Positions 7,726 through 15,697 of a stretch of DNA of 20,940 bases are shown here, piece after piece. Position 1 is the stretch's first letter; each line of letters opens with the position of its first letter. The notes under the pieces are model-generated. The model saw only the letters and a list, made by a program, of their open reading frames with translations. It was not told the DNA's origin and made no database searches. The position numbers were made by a program, and so were the translations under genes. The stretch spans positions 1 to 20,940 of the forward strand of contig CANHIR010000013.1 of the NCBI GenBank assembly GCA_947461015.1, written 5' to 3'. The stretch is from Bacteroidota bacterium (GTDB lineage: Bacteria; Bacteroidota; Bacteroidia; Chitinophagales; Chitinophagaceae).

Positions 7726-7804
7726 TTCGTAAGTGAATAATACACTTTTGGCCCAATATTTAATGTTAAAACATTGAAACTAAAGATTTTACCGAATTTG
7801 GCTA
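7718..7804. repeat. 12-bp perfect inverted repeat spanning the recR stop and metH promoter
   Basis: TAGCCAAATTCG (7718-7729) and CGAATTTGGCTA (7793-7804) are perfect inverted copies separated by 63 bases. One arm contains the recR stop codon (7802-7804) and the other contains the -33 TTTG of the metH promoter. Between them are two small hairpins: AAGTG/CACTT (7731-7735, 7743-7747) and AATGTT/AACATT (7762-7767, 7770-7775). No T-run follows in either direction. Confidence 0.5.
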
Positions 7805-8416
7805 TTTAATATACTGATGTATAGGTTGTCTGTTAGAAATGCTTTTGCCTAATGTCATTTCATCGGCGTATTCTAATTCACCACCAAATGCAATTCCCCT
7901 AGCAATGGTCGTAATCCTGCAAGTATTGTTTGCTAATTTCTTTTGAATATAATAGATGGTCGTATCCCCTTGAATGGTTGGGTTTAAGGCAAATACCAAT
8001 TCGGTCACTTTGTCTTTTGTAACTCTTTCAATAAGGGATGCTATGGTTAATTGCTCGGGTCCAATTCCATCTAATGGCGAAATAATACCACCCAATACAT
8101 GATAAGTGCCATGAAATTGCCCCGTATTTTCAATGGCAATCACATCTCTTATATTTTCTACCACACAAATGGTATCTTTTTGTCTTCCGGAATTTGCACA
8201 AATGGAACAAATGGTTCCATCACTTATATTATAGCACTTTTGACAGAATTGAATTTCATTTCGCATTTTTTGAAGGGTTTCTGCAAATAAGGAAGTGACA
8301 CCTTTTTCTTGTTTTAACAAATGCAATACTAACCTTAGTGCAGTTTTTTTCCCAATGCCTGGCAGTTTAGCAAATTCTGCTACTGCGTTTTCAAGTAAGG
8401 AAGAAGGTAATTGCAT
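7802..8416 (-). CDS. recR: Recombination mediator protein RecR
   Basis: This 204-residue protein is RecR, which with RecO (and RecF) loads RecA onto SSB-coated single-stranded DNA during gap repair. The order of motifs is canonical: a helix-hairpin-helix at residues 18-30 (LPGIGKKTALRLV); a four-cysteine zinc finger with Cys58, Cys61, Cys70 and Cys73; and a Toprim domain beginning at CVVENIRDVIAIE with acidic Glu87, followed by HVLGG and TTIYYI. The C-terminal ARGIAFGGELEYADEMTLGKSI matches the conserved end of the family, and the length is typical (about 200). No recO or recF is present in the window. The gene starts 20 bases after the lipoprotein gene stop, so it is probably the third gene of the helicase-nuclease operon. 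The stop lies inside a 12-bp inverted repeat. Confidence 0.97.
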   Translation of the reverse strand: MQLPSSLLENAVAEFAKLPGIGKKTALRLVLHLLKQEKGVTSLFAETLQKMRNEIQFCQKCYNISDGTICSICANSGRQKDTICVVENIRDVIAIENTGQFHGTYHVLGGIISPLDGIGPEQLTIASLIERVTKDKVTELVFALNPTIQGDTTIYYIQKKLANNTCRITTIARGIAFGGELEYADEMTLGKSISNRQPIHQYIK

Positions 8417-8436
8417 AAAATAAATGATTTGTAAAA

Positions 8437-9855
8437 TTACTTATTAATTGTAATAAACAATTCATTATCCCAGTCGGCCCTTATTGATAATTTATTAGGG
8501 ATAATCCATACTTTCTCGGGTTGTTTTTTGGGCTTCCCAAATCCAAATGCACCTGTGTCCCATTTCCCATTTTTATTATCGTCTTCTAAAATTTTAATTT
8601 GATACTCACCAGGAGGCAATTTTGCAATATTTAAATTACTTTGATGGATGGGAAAACTAAATTTTACTTTTTCGTCTTGTGATAACAACAATATTGGGGT
8701 ATTGTATTTTTCGTATCCGGTAAGCTTTATTGCACAAGCTCCATACGCTTTGTCAAGTTTGGTAGTAAATACAAGGGTATCTGTTTTCACCAATGTATTT
8801 TCGAGGGTATCTTTTATTGCGTTTTGTGGAATGATTAAATGAAACTTTGTATTGCTAGGCCAAGCATGTTGAATTTCTATTTTATTAGGAGTGACACTAT
8901 CTATATTTATGGTATAACCCTTCATTGCATTGTGTAAAGTATCGGTCAAAATAATTGGAAAACTGTCATTTAAATGAATGGGTGTTTCAAAAACCAATTG
9001 CAAAGGGTGAAGTAAATCTTGTTCCTTGCCTTCTAAACTTTTTGTATATTTTAAAGAGGGTGTATTGCGTTTAAGTTGCTTACTATTGACGGTTTTTTTC
9101 TTTTCTGTTTTTGGGTATCCCTGAAATGCATACAACTGAATGGAATCTTTTGAATTACCTGCTTGCACGGTGTTGTCCAAAAAGGCAAATAATTTTGTGC
9201 TATCATCGTATTTTTTTGTGTAATCATTTGGCAGCACATACACATTAAATTGTTTATTTGGTAAATAGTTAAAACCAAATTTTCCTTTACCATTTATATG
9301 TGTATAGTACAAAGGTTTATTTTTGAATATAGCAGTATCATTATCTGTAGGATGTAACAAAACAAGCAAGCTACTATCCACTTTCCCAGTTTCGGCCAAA
9401 ACGACCGTTCCCTGTATTCTTCCACTATCAATAAAATTTCCGGTGCTAAAAACGTAAGTAAAGTTTTGCGCAATATTGCCTTCATTTACATCTCGTATAG
9501 CTGTTCCAAATTGTATGCTATATGTTGTGTTCGGTGTTAATGTGTCTTTGATCCGGATGCGTAATTTATCTAAATTTGATTCGATCAGTGGATTGTTTTT
9601 TAGGTTGGGAGAAACCACTACGTTTTCTTGTAAATTACTAGTATTAATAAATTCATTAAAGCTGATGAGTATTTCCTTTGGCTGAACACCAATTGCTGAG
9701 TCATTGGGAGTGGCTTTAATACGATAGGGTGGAATACTGTCCCTTGGACCGCCACTTGGTGGAACAATATTTGCGCAAGAAATTAATGAAGGAGCCAGAT
9801 AAAAGGCCAAAATGATCTTCATTAAAATAGAGGCGCAGGTCAATCTTTTTATCAT
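8437..9855 (-). CDS. Ig-like domain lipoprotein (Big_5/SbsA type)
   Basis: The product is a 472-residue predicted outer-membrane or periplasmic lipoprotein. From the ATG at 9855 it begins MIKRLTC, then a hydrophobic stretch and a lipobox LISC with the lipidated Cys27. Immediately after it comes PPSGGPRDSIPP, the characteristic opening of Bacteroidota Ig-like lipoproteins, followed by a Big_5-type Ig domain over about 100 residues (KEILISFNEFINT, and NTTYSIQFGTAIRDVNEGN ending in YVFSTG). The rest is beta-rich, and a late segment with DDNKNGKWDTGAFGFGKP resembles a pre-albumin or calcium-loop-like beta sandwich. An in-frame ATG at 9891 exists, but it would overlap the helicase gene by 26 bases and add a hydrophilic tail before the signal peptide, so 9855 is preferred; ATG 9822 is also possible. 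The specific function is unknown. It sits between a helicase-nuclease and recR. Confidence 0.85.
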   Translation of the reverse strand: MIKRLTCASILMKIILAFYLAPSLISCANIVPPSGGPRDSIPPYRIKATPNDSAIGVQPKEILISFNEFINTSNLQENVVVSPNLKNNPLIESNLDKLRIRIKDTLTPNTTYSIQFGTAIRDVNEGNIAQNFTYVFSTGNFIDSGRIQGTVVLAETGKVDSSLLVLLHPTDNDTAIFKNKPLYYTHINGKGKFGFNYLPNKQFNVYVLPNDYTKKYDDSTKLFAFLDNTVQAGNSKDSIQLYAFQGYPKTEKKKTVNSKQLKRNTPSLKYTKSLEGKEQDLLHPLQLVFETPIHLNDSFPIILTDTLHNAMKGYTINIDSVTPNKIEIQHAWPSNTKFHLIIPQNAIKDTLENTLVKTDTLVFTTKLDKAYGACAIKLTGYEKYNTPILLLSQDEKVKFSFPIHQSNLNIAKLPPGEYQIKILEDDNKNGKWDTGAFGFGKPKKQPEKVWIIPNKLSIRADWDNELFITINK

Positions 9856-9865
9856 AATTGCAAAC

Positions 9866-12800
9866 TTAGTCAGATTCTTCCATATCCCCATTTTGGAGTT
9901 GGTTTAAAGCAACAGTTAACTCATTGTTTTTAACAAAATTACACCAATGACATTCAGGTTGCCCGCATCCAGCGTAAAAATCCTTTTGTTGTATTTTTTC
10001 CCATACTGTATTTATCTGTTGCGTTACCGTGGTAATGTCTGCCTCTGATATATGGATGGATACTTTTTCAAATTCCTTCTTTTTATTGGGTTCCACAAAA
10101 TCAAATTCTGCAGTAGTCACTTCCCATTGTTTGGGGTGGTGGTTTAATAATATCTTATAAAACACCGCTTGTCTCCAATAATCACCTCCATTAGGGTTTT
10201 TATCATTTGGCCCAAGCAATTTTTCCTTTGCATTTTCAACACTGCCAGTTTTATAGTCAATTACCACAACTTGTTTTCCATTGAATTCAATTTTATCAAT
10301 GGCCCCTTTTAAGGGTATGCCATTTAGCACTACATTATTAATTCTATACTCAGTAGTTACTACTTTATTCCACTGTTCAACATATTGATCATAATATTTT
10401 GTAAGTACAATTTCGCCCTGCTCTTTTCTTCTATTAAATTCAATCTGCGTAAATGCTTCTCTGTGCCTAGCCATGTAAAAATTAAAGTCTTGCACTAGTT
10501 CTTGTTTATCTGGAAACTTATTTTCTCTTTCTTGCATTTTTTTAAACAACTTGTTTAAAGCGTCATGCACCGCAGAACCAAAAGTAGTGGCTTCGGATTT
10601 ACCTGAGGGCACCCTAATTAAGCTATTGTAGTAAAAATGCAATGGACATTTTAAATAGTTATTTAAAGCAGTCACATTCATGGTAAACTGTTCAACTTTT
10701 GGCCCAATAAAATCATCTTCTAATTGTTTTATTTGGGGTTGAATAGTGGTTTGGATATGTAATAACTTGTACTGCAACTTAACAGTATCCTCTAATTGCC
10801 TTTCAACAATATATTTTTCATTTCCTTCCATTAATTCAATCACAAATTGACTAGGCTCTGCTACTTTGCCATCTGCTTTATTTAATGCATATGAAATTTG
10901 TATTTCTTTTTTTGCGCGCGTGAGGGCAACATAAAACAACCTTCTTAATTCTTCTTTGTCATCGGCGTTTTCTAAACTGCTAAGCACGGTATCGGGCAAT
11001 GTGTACCCTGTATTATTTGCAGCACGTTTCTTTTCCCAAAAATGTGCATTGGTGCCAGCTACAAAAACATATTCAAATTCTAAACCTTTACTGCCATGGG
11101 TTGTTAGCAAATTCACCCCAGATATTCCACCTGTTGTTATTGGTAAAGGCAAACGAATGCCTTCTTTTTGCATCAACGCTAACATTTCTACTAAATCCTT
11201 TAATTTTAAATTGGGTCGACGATGTGTTTCTTCTTTTATAAAATCAAAAAATTTGGTAATTACCTCTAATTCAAATTTTTTGTCATTGGAACTCAAAATG
11301 GTTTGAATCATTCCTGTTTTTTGTAATACCTGTTCCACTAAATTTAGTAAAGTGACATTTGGCACTTCGCTAATTAAAGATTCTAATACCTGCACCGCTT
11401 TTGCTAGTTCGGGCACCCCGCCTTCTTGAAATAAAGAGCCTTGGACTTGCTGTGTTTTGTCTACCAACACTTTTCTAAATGAGTTTTCAGGCGCACCATA
11501 TTTTAAATGGTTGGCTTCAAAAGTGAGCTTGGCAATTGTAATTGGAGAAATTTTCCACCATTTAAAATGCAAAATTTCAAATAGCAAGTTGGCTCCTTCA
11601 TAGGGCTGATCCAATTCGCAAACCAAATAATCCAATATGGTAATCACTTGCTTTACTAAAATTTGGTCCAATAAGTTGGCAGTGCGTCTTGTATAGACGG
11701 GTATATTTTTTTGCTGCAAAAAATGAGCAATCTCCTCACCATATTTATGTTCTTTATATAAAACTGCAATTTGACTTGGCTCAATCCCTTTTTCAATGAG
11801 TTGTACAATTTGTTCAGCAATGTCAATCATTTCCTCTGCCGGCAATTGGTAGGCAATTACGCTTGGCTTTATGGTGCTATGTTGATTTTCCGGAAGTGCT
11901 GCTATTAATTTTTTCTCTAAGTTGCTTATTTTATTCACTAAGCGCTCTTGATTATGATTAATAACAATCGTAGAAGCATCTAAAATGGGCTGGGTGGATC
12001 TGTAATTATTTTCAAGTACAATGGTTAATAAATCTTGTGCGTACTGATTTTGGAAATGCAACATATTTTCTACGTTCGCGCCTTGAAATCTAAAAATACT
12101 TTGATCGTCATCGCCAACTACAAATAGGTTGGGTTGTTCCCAAAAATTCACCAACAATTGAATCAATTCATTTTGTGTTCCACTGGTATCCTGAAATTCA
12201 TCTACCAGTATATAAAGAAAACGCTCTTGGTATTGGGATAGTAAGGTTTTATTTTCTTTGAATGCTTTAATCACCCAATTAATCATATCATCAAAATCAT
12301 ACCTGTTGTAATCCTTCATCATTTGTTGAAAAACGGCAAAGCTAGCAATGGCTGCTTTTAGTTTTTCCATTTTTTCAACAGCAACATCTACCAATCCTTG
12401 CTTTAGATCCCCTGCTTCAAATTGTTTGTATTTTTTTAGGTATTGAAATTCCTTTCGGTATGGTATTTCTTTAAGGTATTCGTCCACTTTATCAATAAGA
12501 AAATTGGGAGCCCACCCTTCCTTTTTTATGGTACTAAATAGTTTTTCTAAATTGCCCATTTCGTAATAAATATCACCACGATATCTTTTCAATGGGTTGT
12601 TTTTATCAAAGCTGTCAATTAGTTTTTTTAACAGTTCAATTTTTTCTAGTTCAGAAATGGGATCTAAACTTGTTTTATCAAACAAGGATAAATTCTCTTG
12701 TATAATATCATTGCAAAAAGAATGAAAAGTGGCGATATTTACTTTATATGCACTGGTGCCTATAAAACTAACCAACCGTTTACGCATAGCAATTGCACCG

Positions 12801-13018
12801 GCGTCTGTATAAGTTAGGCAAAGTATGTTTTCTGGTGCAGTATCTGTTTCTAATAAAATTCTACCAATCCTCGCGCCTAAAATTTGCGTTTTCCCTGTGC
12901 CAGGTCCTGCAATAACCATTACCGGACCTTCGATGGTGTCTACGGCTATTTTTTGTTGTTCGTTTAAGCCTTCATAGATGGCTTCAAATGCTTTTGCTTG
13001 TTCCAGCTTGCTTATCAT
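9866..13018 (-). CDS. UvrD-like helicase fused to a RecB-type nuclease domain
   Basis: This 1050-residue protein joins a superfamily 1A helicase to a C-terminal PD-(D/E)XK nuclease, the arrangement used by AddA/AddB/AdnAB/RecB-type enzymes that process DNA ends for recombination. Helicase motifs are complete: Walker A GPGTGKT (38-44), motif II DEFQD (273-277), motif III GDDDQSIFRFQGA (302-314), motif V THGSKGLEF (640-648) and motif VI RLFYVALTRA (693-702). The nuclease (about 780-1030) shows His818 in GSAVHDAL, Asp908 in GAIDKI, the catalytic pair Asp921 and Lys923 in VIDYKTG, and Gln950 in the WRQAVFYK helix. Cys791 plus Cys1018, Cys1023 and Cys1026 resemble the four-cysteine iron-sulphur staple of AddB and Cas4. 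It heads a probable operon with the lipoprotein (10-base gap) and recR. No partner subunit is visible, so it may work alone or with a protein encoded elsewhere. I do not assign an add or adn symbol. Confidence 0.92.
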   Translation of the reverse strand: MISKLEQAKAFEAIYEGLNEQQKIAVDTIEGPVMVIAGPGTGKTQILGARIGRILLETDTAPENILCLTYTDAGAIAMRKRLVSFIGTSAYKVNIATFHSFCNDIIQENLSLFDKTSLDPISELEKIELLKKLIDSFDKNNPLKRYRGDIYYEMGNLEKLFSTIKKEGWAPNFLIDKVDEYLKEIPYRKEFQYLKKYKQFEAGDLKQGLVDVAVEKMEKLKAAIASFAVFQQMMKDYNRYDFDDMINWVIKAFKENKTLLSQYQERFLYILVDEFQDTSGTQNELIQLLVNFWEQPNLFVVGDDDQSIFRFQGANVENMLHFQNQYAQDLLTIVLENNYRSTQPILDASTIVINHNQERLVNKISNLEKKLIAALPENQHSTIKPSVIAYQLPAEEMIDIAEQIVQLIEKGIEPSQIAVLYKEHKYGEEIAHFLQQKNIPVYTRRTANLLDQILVKQVITILDYLVCELDQPYEGANLLFEILHFKWWKISPITIAKLTFEANHLKYGAPENSFRKVLVDKTQQVQGSLFQEGGVPELAKAVQVLESLISEVPNVTLLNLVEQVLQKTGMIQTILSSNDKKFELEVITKFFDFIKEETHRRPNLKLKDLVEMLALMQKEGIRLPLPITTGGISGVNLLTTHGSKGLEFEYVFVAGTNAHFWEKKRAANNTGYTLPDTVLSSLENADDKEELRRLFYVALTRAKKEIQISYALNKADGKVAEPSQFVIELMEGNEKYIVERQLEDTVKLQYKLLHIQTTIQPQIKQLEDDFIGPKVEQFTMNVTALNNYLKCPLHFYYNSLIRVPSGKSEATTFGSAVHDALNKLFKKMQERENKFPDKQELVQDFNFYMARHREAFTQIEFNRRKEQGEIVLTKYYDQYVEQWNKVVTTEYRINNVVLNGIPLKGAIDKIEFNGKQVVVIDYKTGSVENAKEKLLGPNDKNPNGGDYWRQAVFYKILLNHHPKQWEVTTAEFDFVEPNKKKEFEKVSIHISEADITTVTQQINTVWEKIQQKDFYAGCGQPECHWCNFVKNNELTVALNQLQNGDMEESD

Positions 13019-13084
13019 TTGATAAAATTAACGGCTTTCCTCTTAATGTTCGCAACAATTAAGCACCATTCTTGTTATAAATGT

Positions 13085-13558
13085 ATGTCAAAAGTATATA
13101 GTATTCAAACCGTTCAAAATTTGCCCATTGGATTAGACCAGGCCTGGGACTTTTTTAGTAGCCCAGCCAATTTGGCCAAAATAACCCCAAAGCACATGGG
13201 CTTTAATATCATAAGTAAGTTTCATGGTGATAAAATGTATCCAGGTCAAATTATTGAGTATACCGTAAGTCCGCTTTTAGGGATCCCAATGTATTGGATG
13301 ACTGAGATTACACACGTACAAGAAGGAAAGTATTTTGTGGATGAACAGCGTTTTGGACCTTATCGCCTTTGGCATCACCAACACCATTTTAAAGCGGTAC
13401 CAGGTGGCGTATGCATGGAGGATATTGTGCATTATAAAATCCCTTTGGGATTTTTAGGAGATATTGCGCAATGGATTTTAGTAAAAAAACAACTCCAAGG
13501 GATTTTTGATTATCGTTTTCAGGCAGTGGAGCAGCTTTTTGGAACATACAAGCCTTAG
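13085..13558 (+). CDS. SRPBCC (START-like) fold protein
   Basis: This is a 157-residue soluble protein with the SRPBCC helix-grip fold, which forms a deep hydrophobic ligand pocket. Features are the opening strand KVYSIQTVQNLPIGLDQAWDFFSSPANLAKITPKHMGF, typical of Polyketide_cyc-like members, a central TEITHVQEGKYFVDEQRFGPYRLWHHQHHF, and a C-terminal amphipathic helix. A longer frame beginning at 12998 would add 29 residues and overlap the start of the divergent helicase gene. The ATG at 13085 begins at the fold boundary and is preferred. No signal peptide is present. It is 114 bases upstream of kup on the same strand and 66 bases from the divergent helicase gene. Similar proteins are sometimes called 'cell division inhibitor' because of an old SulA-linked annotation. 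The ligand and role are unknown. Confidence 0.82.
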   Translation: MSKVYSIQTVQNLPIGLDQAWDFFSSPANLAKITPKHMGFNIISKFHGDKMYPGQIIEYTVSPLLGIPMYWMTEITHVQEGKYFVDEQRFGPYRLWHHQHHFKAVPGGVCMEDIVHYKIPLGFLGDIAQWILVKKQLQGIFDYRFQAVEQLFGTYKP

Positions 13559-13625
13559 TATTTGCAATTACAGGCAAAGGCAACTATTTTAAGATATTTA
13601 TAAAATACTTGCCACTTATAACGCA

Positions 13626-13652
13626 TTGTTTATATAATTTTTATAAACTTTG
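13626..13652 (+). promoter_or_regulatory. Weak promoter candidate for kup
   Basis: TTG (13626-13628) is followed after 16 bases by AAACTTTG (13645-13652), one mismatch from TAnnTTTG with a short spacer, about 20 bases upstream of the kup ATG. It would separate kup from the SRPBCC gene. Confidence 0.3.
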
Positions 13653-13672
13653 CTTTCCAATCTAAAAACTTC

Positions 13673-15676
13673 ATGGCACATACAACTAGTGGGCATGCTC
13701 ACAAACTTTCGGTAGCAGGCTTAATCGTTACTTTAGGAATTATATATGGAGATATTGGAACCTCGCCTTTGTATGTTTTTAAGTCTATCATTAATCATAA
13801 TGAAATTAACGAGCAGTTAATTTTTGGTGCTATATCGTGTGTTTTTTGGACATTGACTTTACAAACAACTTTTAAATATGTTTTTTTAACGCTACGCGCA
13901 GACAATAGAGGAGAGGGAGGAATTTTCTCACTTTTTGCTTTGATAAGAAGGTATGTGAAATGGGTGTATGTCCCAGCAATAATAGGTGCAGCAATGCTTT
14001 TAGCAGATGGAATGATTACACCACCAATTTCAGTTGCTTCTGCAGTAGAGGGTTTGGGTGGCGTAAAAGGACTTGAAAAAATAATTGTTCCTGGAAATAA
14101 TTTAACGGTGGGAATTGTAATGGCAATTATTTCTTTATTGTTTTTCTTTCAACGTTTTGGTACTAAAATTGTTGGTTTTGCATTTGGCCCAATCATGCTA
14201 ATCTGGTTTACCATGATTTTAGTTTTGGGATTTTTACAAGTTATTCATCATGTAGAAATATTAAAATCATTGAATCCTTATTATGCATATGATTTGCTCA
14301 TGCATTATCCTAAAGGATTCTGGTTACTGGGTGCTGTATTCTTATGTACTACAGGTGCGGAGGCTTTATATAGTGATTTGGGGCATTGTGGACGCCAAAA
14401 TATTCAAGTAAGCTGGATGTTCGTAAAAATTGCACTTATTATAAACTATATGGGGCAGGGGGTATTTTTATTGGTACAATTCAATGCTTTTAAATCAGCC
14501 CATCCTGGACAGGCATTCTTCTTAAATGACATTAATCCTTTTTACGAGTTAATGCCGCATTGGTTTTTATTAGCTGGTATTTGCATTGCTACAGTAGCTG
14601 CAATTATTGCTAGCCAGGCATTAATTAGTGGCTCCTTTACCTTAATTTCTGAAGCCATTAGTTTAAATTTTTGGCCACGTGTAACCATTAAATTTCCAAC
14701 AGATCAAAAGGGACAAATTTATATTCCTAGCTTGAACCTACTATTATGGGTAGGATGTATCACCATGTTATTCTTTTTTAGAAAAAGTGAACATATGGAA
14801 GCTGCCTATGGATTCTCTATTATCATCACTATGATCATGACCACCATTTTGATGAATTTTTATATGTTGAATGTAAAAAGATGGAGTCAGGCAGTTGTTG
14901 CTATTATTATATTGGTTTTTAGTGTTGTAGAAATTTCTTTTTTTATCGCTAATGTTGTAAAAGTAAAAGAAAGCTATATCACTTTTGTTTTCTCATTGAG
15001 TATGATTTTTGTAATGATGATTTGGCATCGTGCGCGTAAAATTGCGAATCGTTATTTGGATTTTGTAAAAATGAAAGACTATTTGGATCCTTTGGTTGAA
15101 TTAAGTGCCGATAAAGACATGCCTAAATATGCTACGCATTTAGTATACTTAACAAAAGCAAATAATCATCGTGAAATTGAGCATAGAATTATTGATTCTA
15201 TTTTAAATCGTAAGCCAAAACGTGCTGATATTTATTGGTTCATTCATATAGACCGAACTGACTCTCCTTATGGCATGGAATACAGCATTAGAGAATTGGT
15301 AGATGACAAAGTGATGCGTGTGGATTTTAAATTAGGTTTTAGGATTCAACCAAGGGTAAATGTGTTGTTTAAAAAAGTAATGCAGGAATTAAATGAGTGC
15401 CAAGAATTGGGTATATATAGTAAGTATGAATCTCTTAAGAGTAAGGACTTCCATACAGATATTACCTATGTGATTATTGAAAGCTTCTTTAGTATTGAAA
15501 ATGAACTATCATTAAGAGAAGACTTTATTATGGATGCTTATTTTAATATTAAGCAATTGGCGCAAAGTGATCAAAAGGCCTTTGGATTGGACAATGACAT
15601 GACTGTTGTGGAACATGTGCCATTAATTATAAAGGCCAATGAGAACCTGCCCTTAAAGCGCGTTTTTGAAAGGTAA
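13673..15676 (+). CDS. kup: KUP-family potassium uptake transporter
   Basis: This 667-residue inner-membrane protein belongs to the KUP/HAK/KT family, which imports potassium with protons. The signature GIIYGDIGTSPLYV is at residues 23-36, followed by DNRGEGGIFSLFAL and LLADGMITPPISV, both family hallmarks. About a dozen hydrophobic helices fill residues 15-460, including GAVFLCTTGAEALYSDLGHCG and the segment ATVAAIIASQALISGSFTLISEA. A soluble C-terminal domain of about 200 residues follows, with HLVYLTKANNHREIEHRI, typical of the family. The length is standard (620-700). A short C-terminal domain ends near KRVFER. The gene stands alone after the SRPBCC gene and is convergent with the glycosidase gene (21-base gap). 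No potassium or c-di-AMP riboswitch was seen in the 114-base upstream gap. Confidence 0.96.
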   Translation: MAHTTSGHAHKLSVAGLIVTLGIIYGDIGTSPLYVFKSIINHNEINEQLIFGAISCVFWTLTLQTTFKYVFLTLRADNRGEGGIFSLFALIRRYVKWVYVPAIIGAAMLLADGMITPPISVASAVEGLGGVKGLEKIIVPGNNLTVGIVMAIISLLFFFQRFGTKIVGFAFGPIMLIWFTMILVLGFLQVIHHVEILKSLNPYYAYDLLMHYPKGFWLLGAVFLCTTGAEALYSDLGHCGRQNIQVSWMFVKIALIINYMGQGVFLLVQFNAFKSAHPGQAFFLNDINPFYELMPHWFLLAGICIATVAAIIASQALISGSFTLISEAISLNFWPRVTIKFPTDQKGQIYIPSLNLLLWVGCITMLFFFRKSEHMEAAYGFSIIITMIMTTILMNFYMLNVKRWSQAVVAIIILVFSVVEISFFIANVVKVKESYITFVFSLSMIFVMMIWHRARKIANRYLDFVKMKDYLDPLVELSADKDMPKYATHLVYLTKANNHREIEHRIIDSILNRKPKRADIYWFIHIDRTDSPYGMEYSIRELVDDKVMRVDFKLGFRIQPRVNVLFKKVMQELNECQELGIYSKYESLKSKDFHTDITYVIIESFFSIENELSLREDFIMDAYFNIKQLAQSDQKAFGLDNDMTVVEHVPLIIKANENLPLKRVFER

Positions 15677-15697
15677 GCTACTTTCTAAACCATTTCA

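Noticed and set aside
7543-7801. A classic SAM-I (S-box) riboswitch before metH, suggested by AACCUGCCAUCCGAAAGGA.
   Set aside because: That segment vaguely resembles the part of S-box RNAs around AACC, but the diagnostic core GAGGGACUGGCCC and the closing GAAAGAU stem partner are missing.
7543-7801. A cobalamin riboswitch, expected for a B12-dependent enzyme.
   Set aside because: No B12 box (GCCACUG, and the GAGUC..GGAGACC region) was found on the minus strand, and the space between promoter and start is too short for a full element.
9856-9891. A longer start for the Ig-like lipoprotein, overlapping the helicase gene.
   Set aside because: It adds twelve hydrophilic residues before the signal peptide, whereas the ATG at 9855 directly gives a normal lipoprotein signal.
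12998-13084. A 29-residue N-terminal extension of the SRPBCC protein.
   Set aside because: It would overlap the start of the divergent helicase gene and contains no family-like sequence; the ATG at 13085 begins at the fold boundary.
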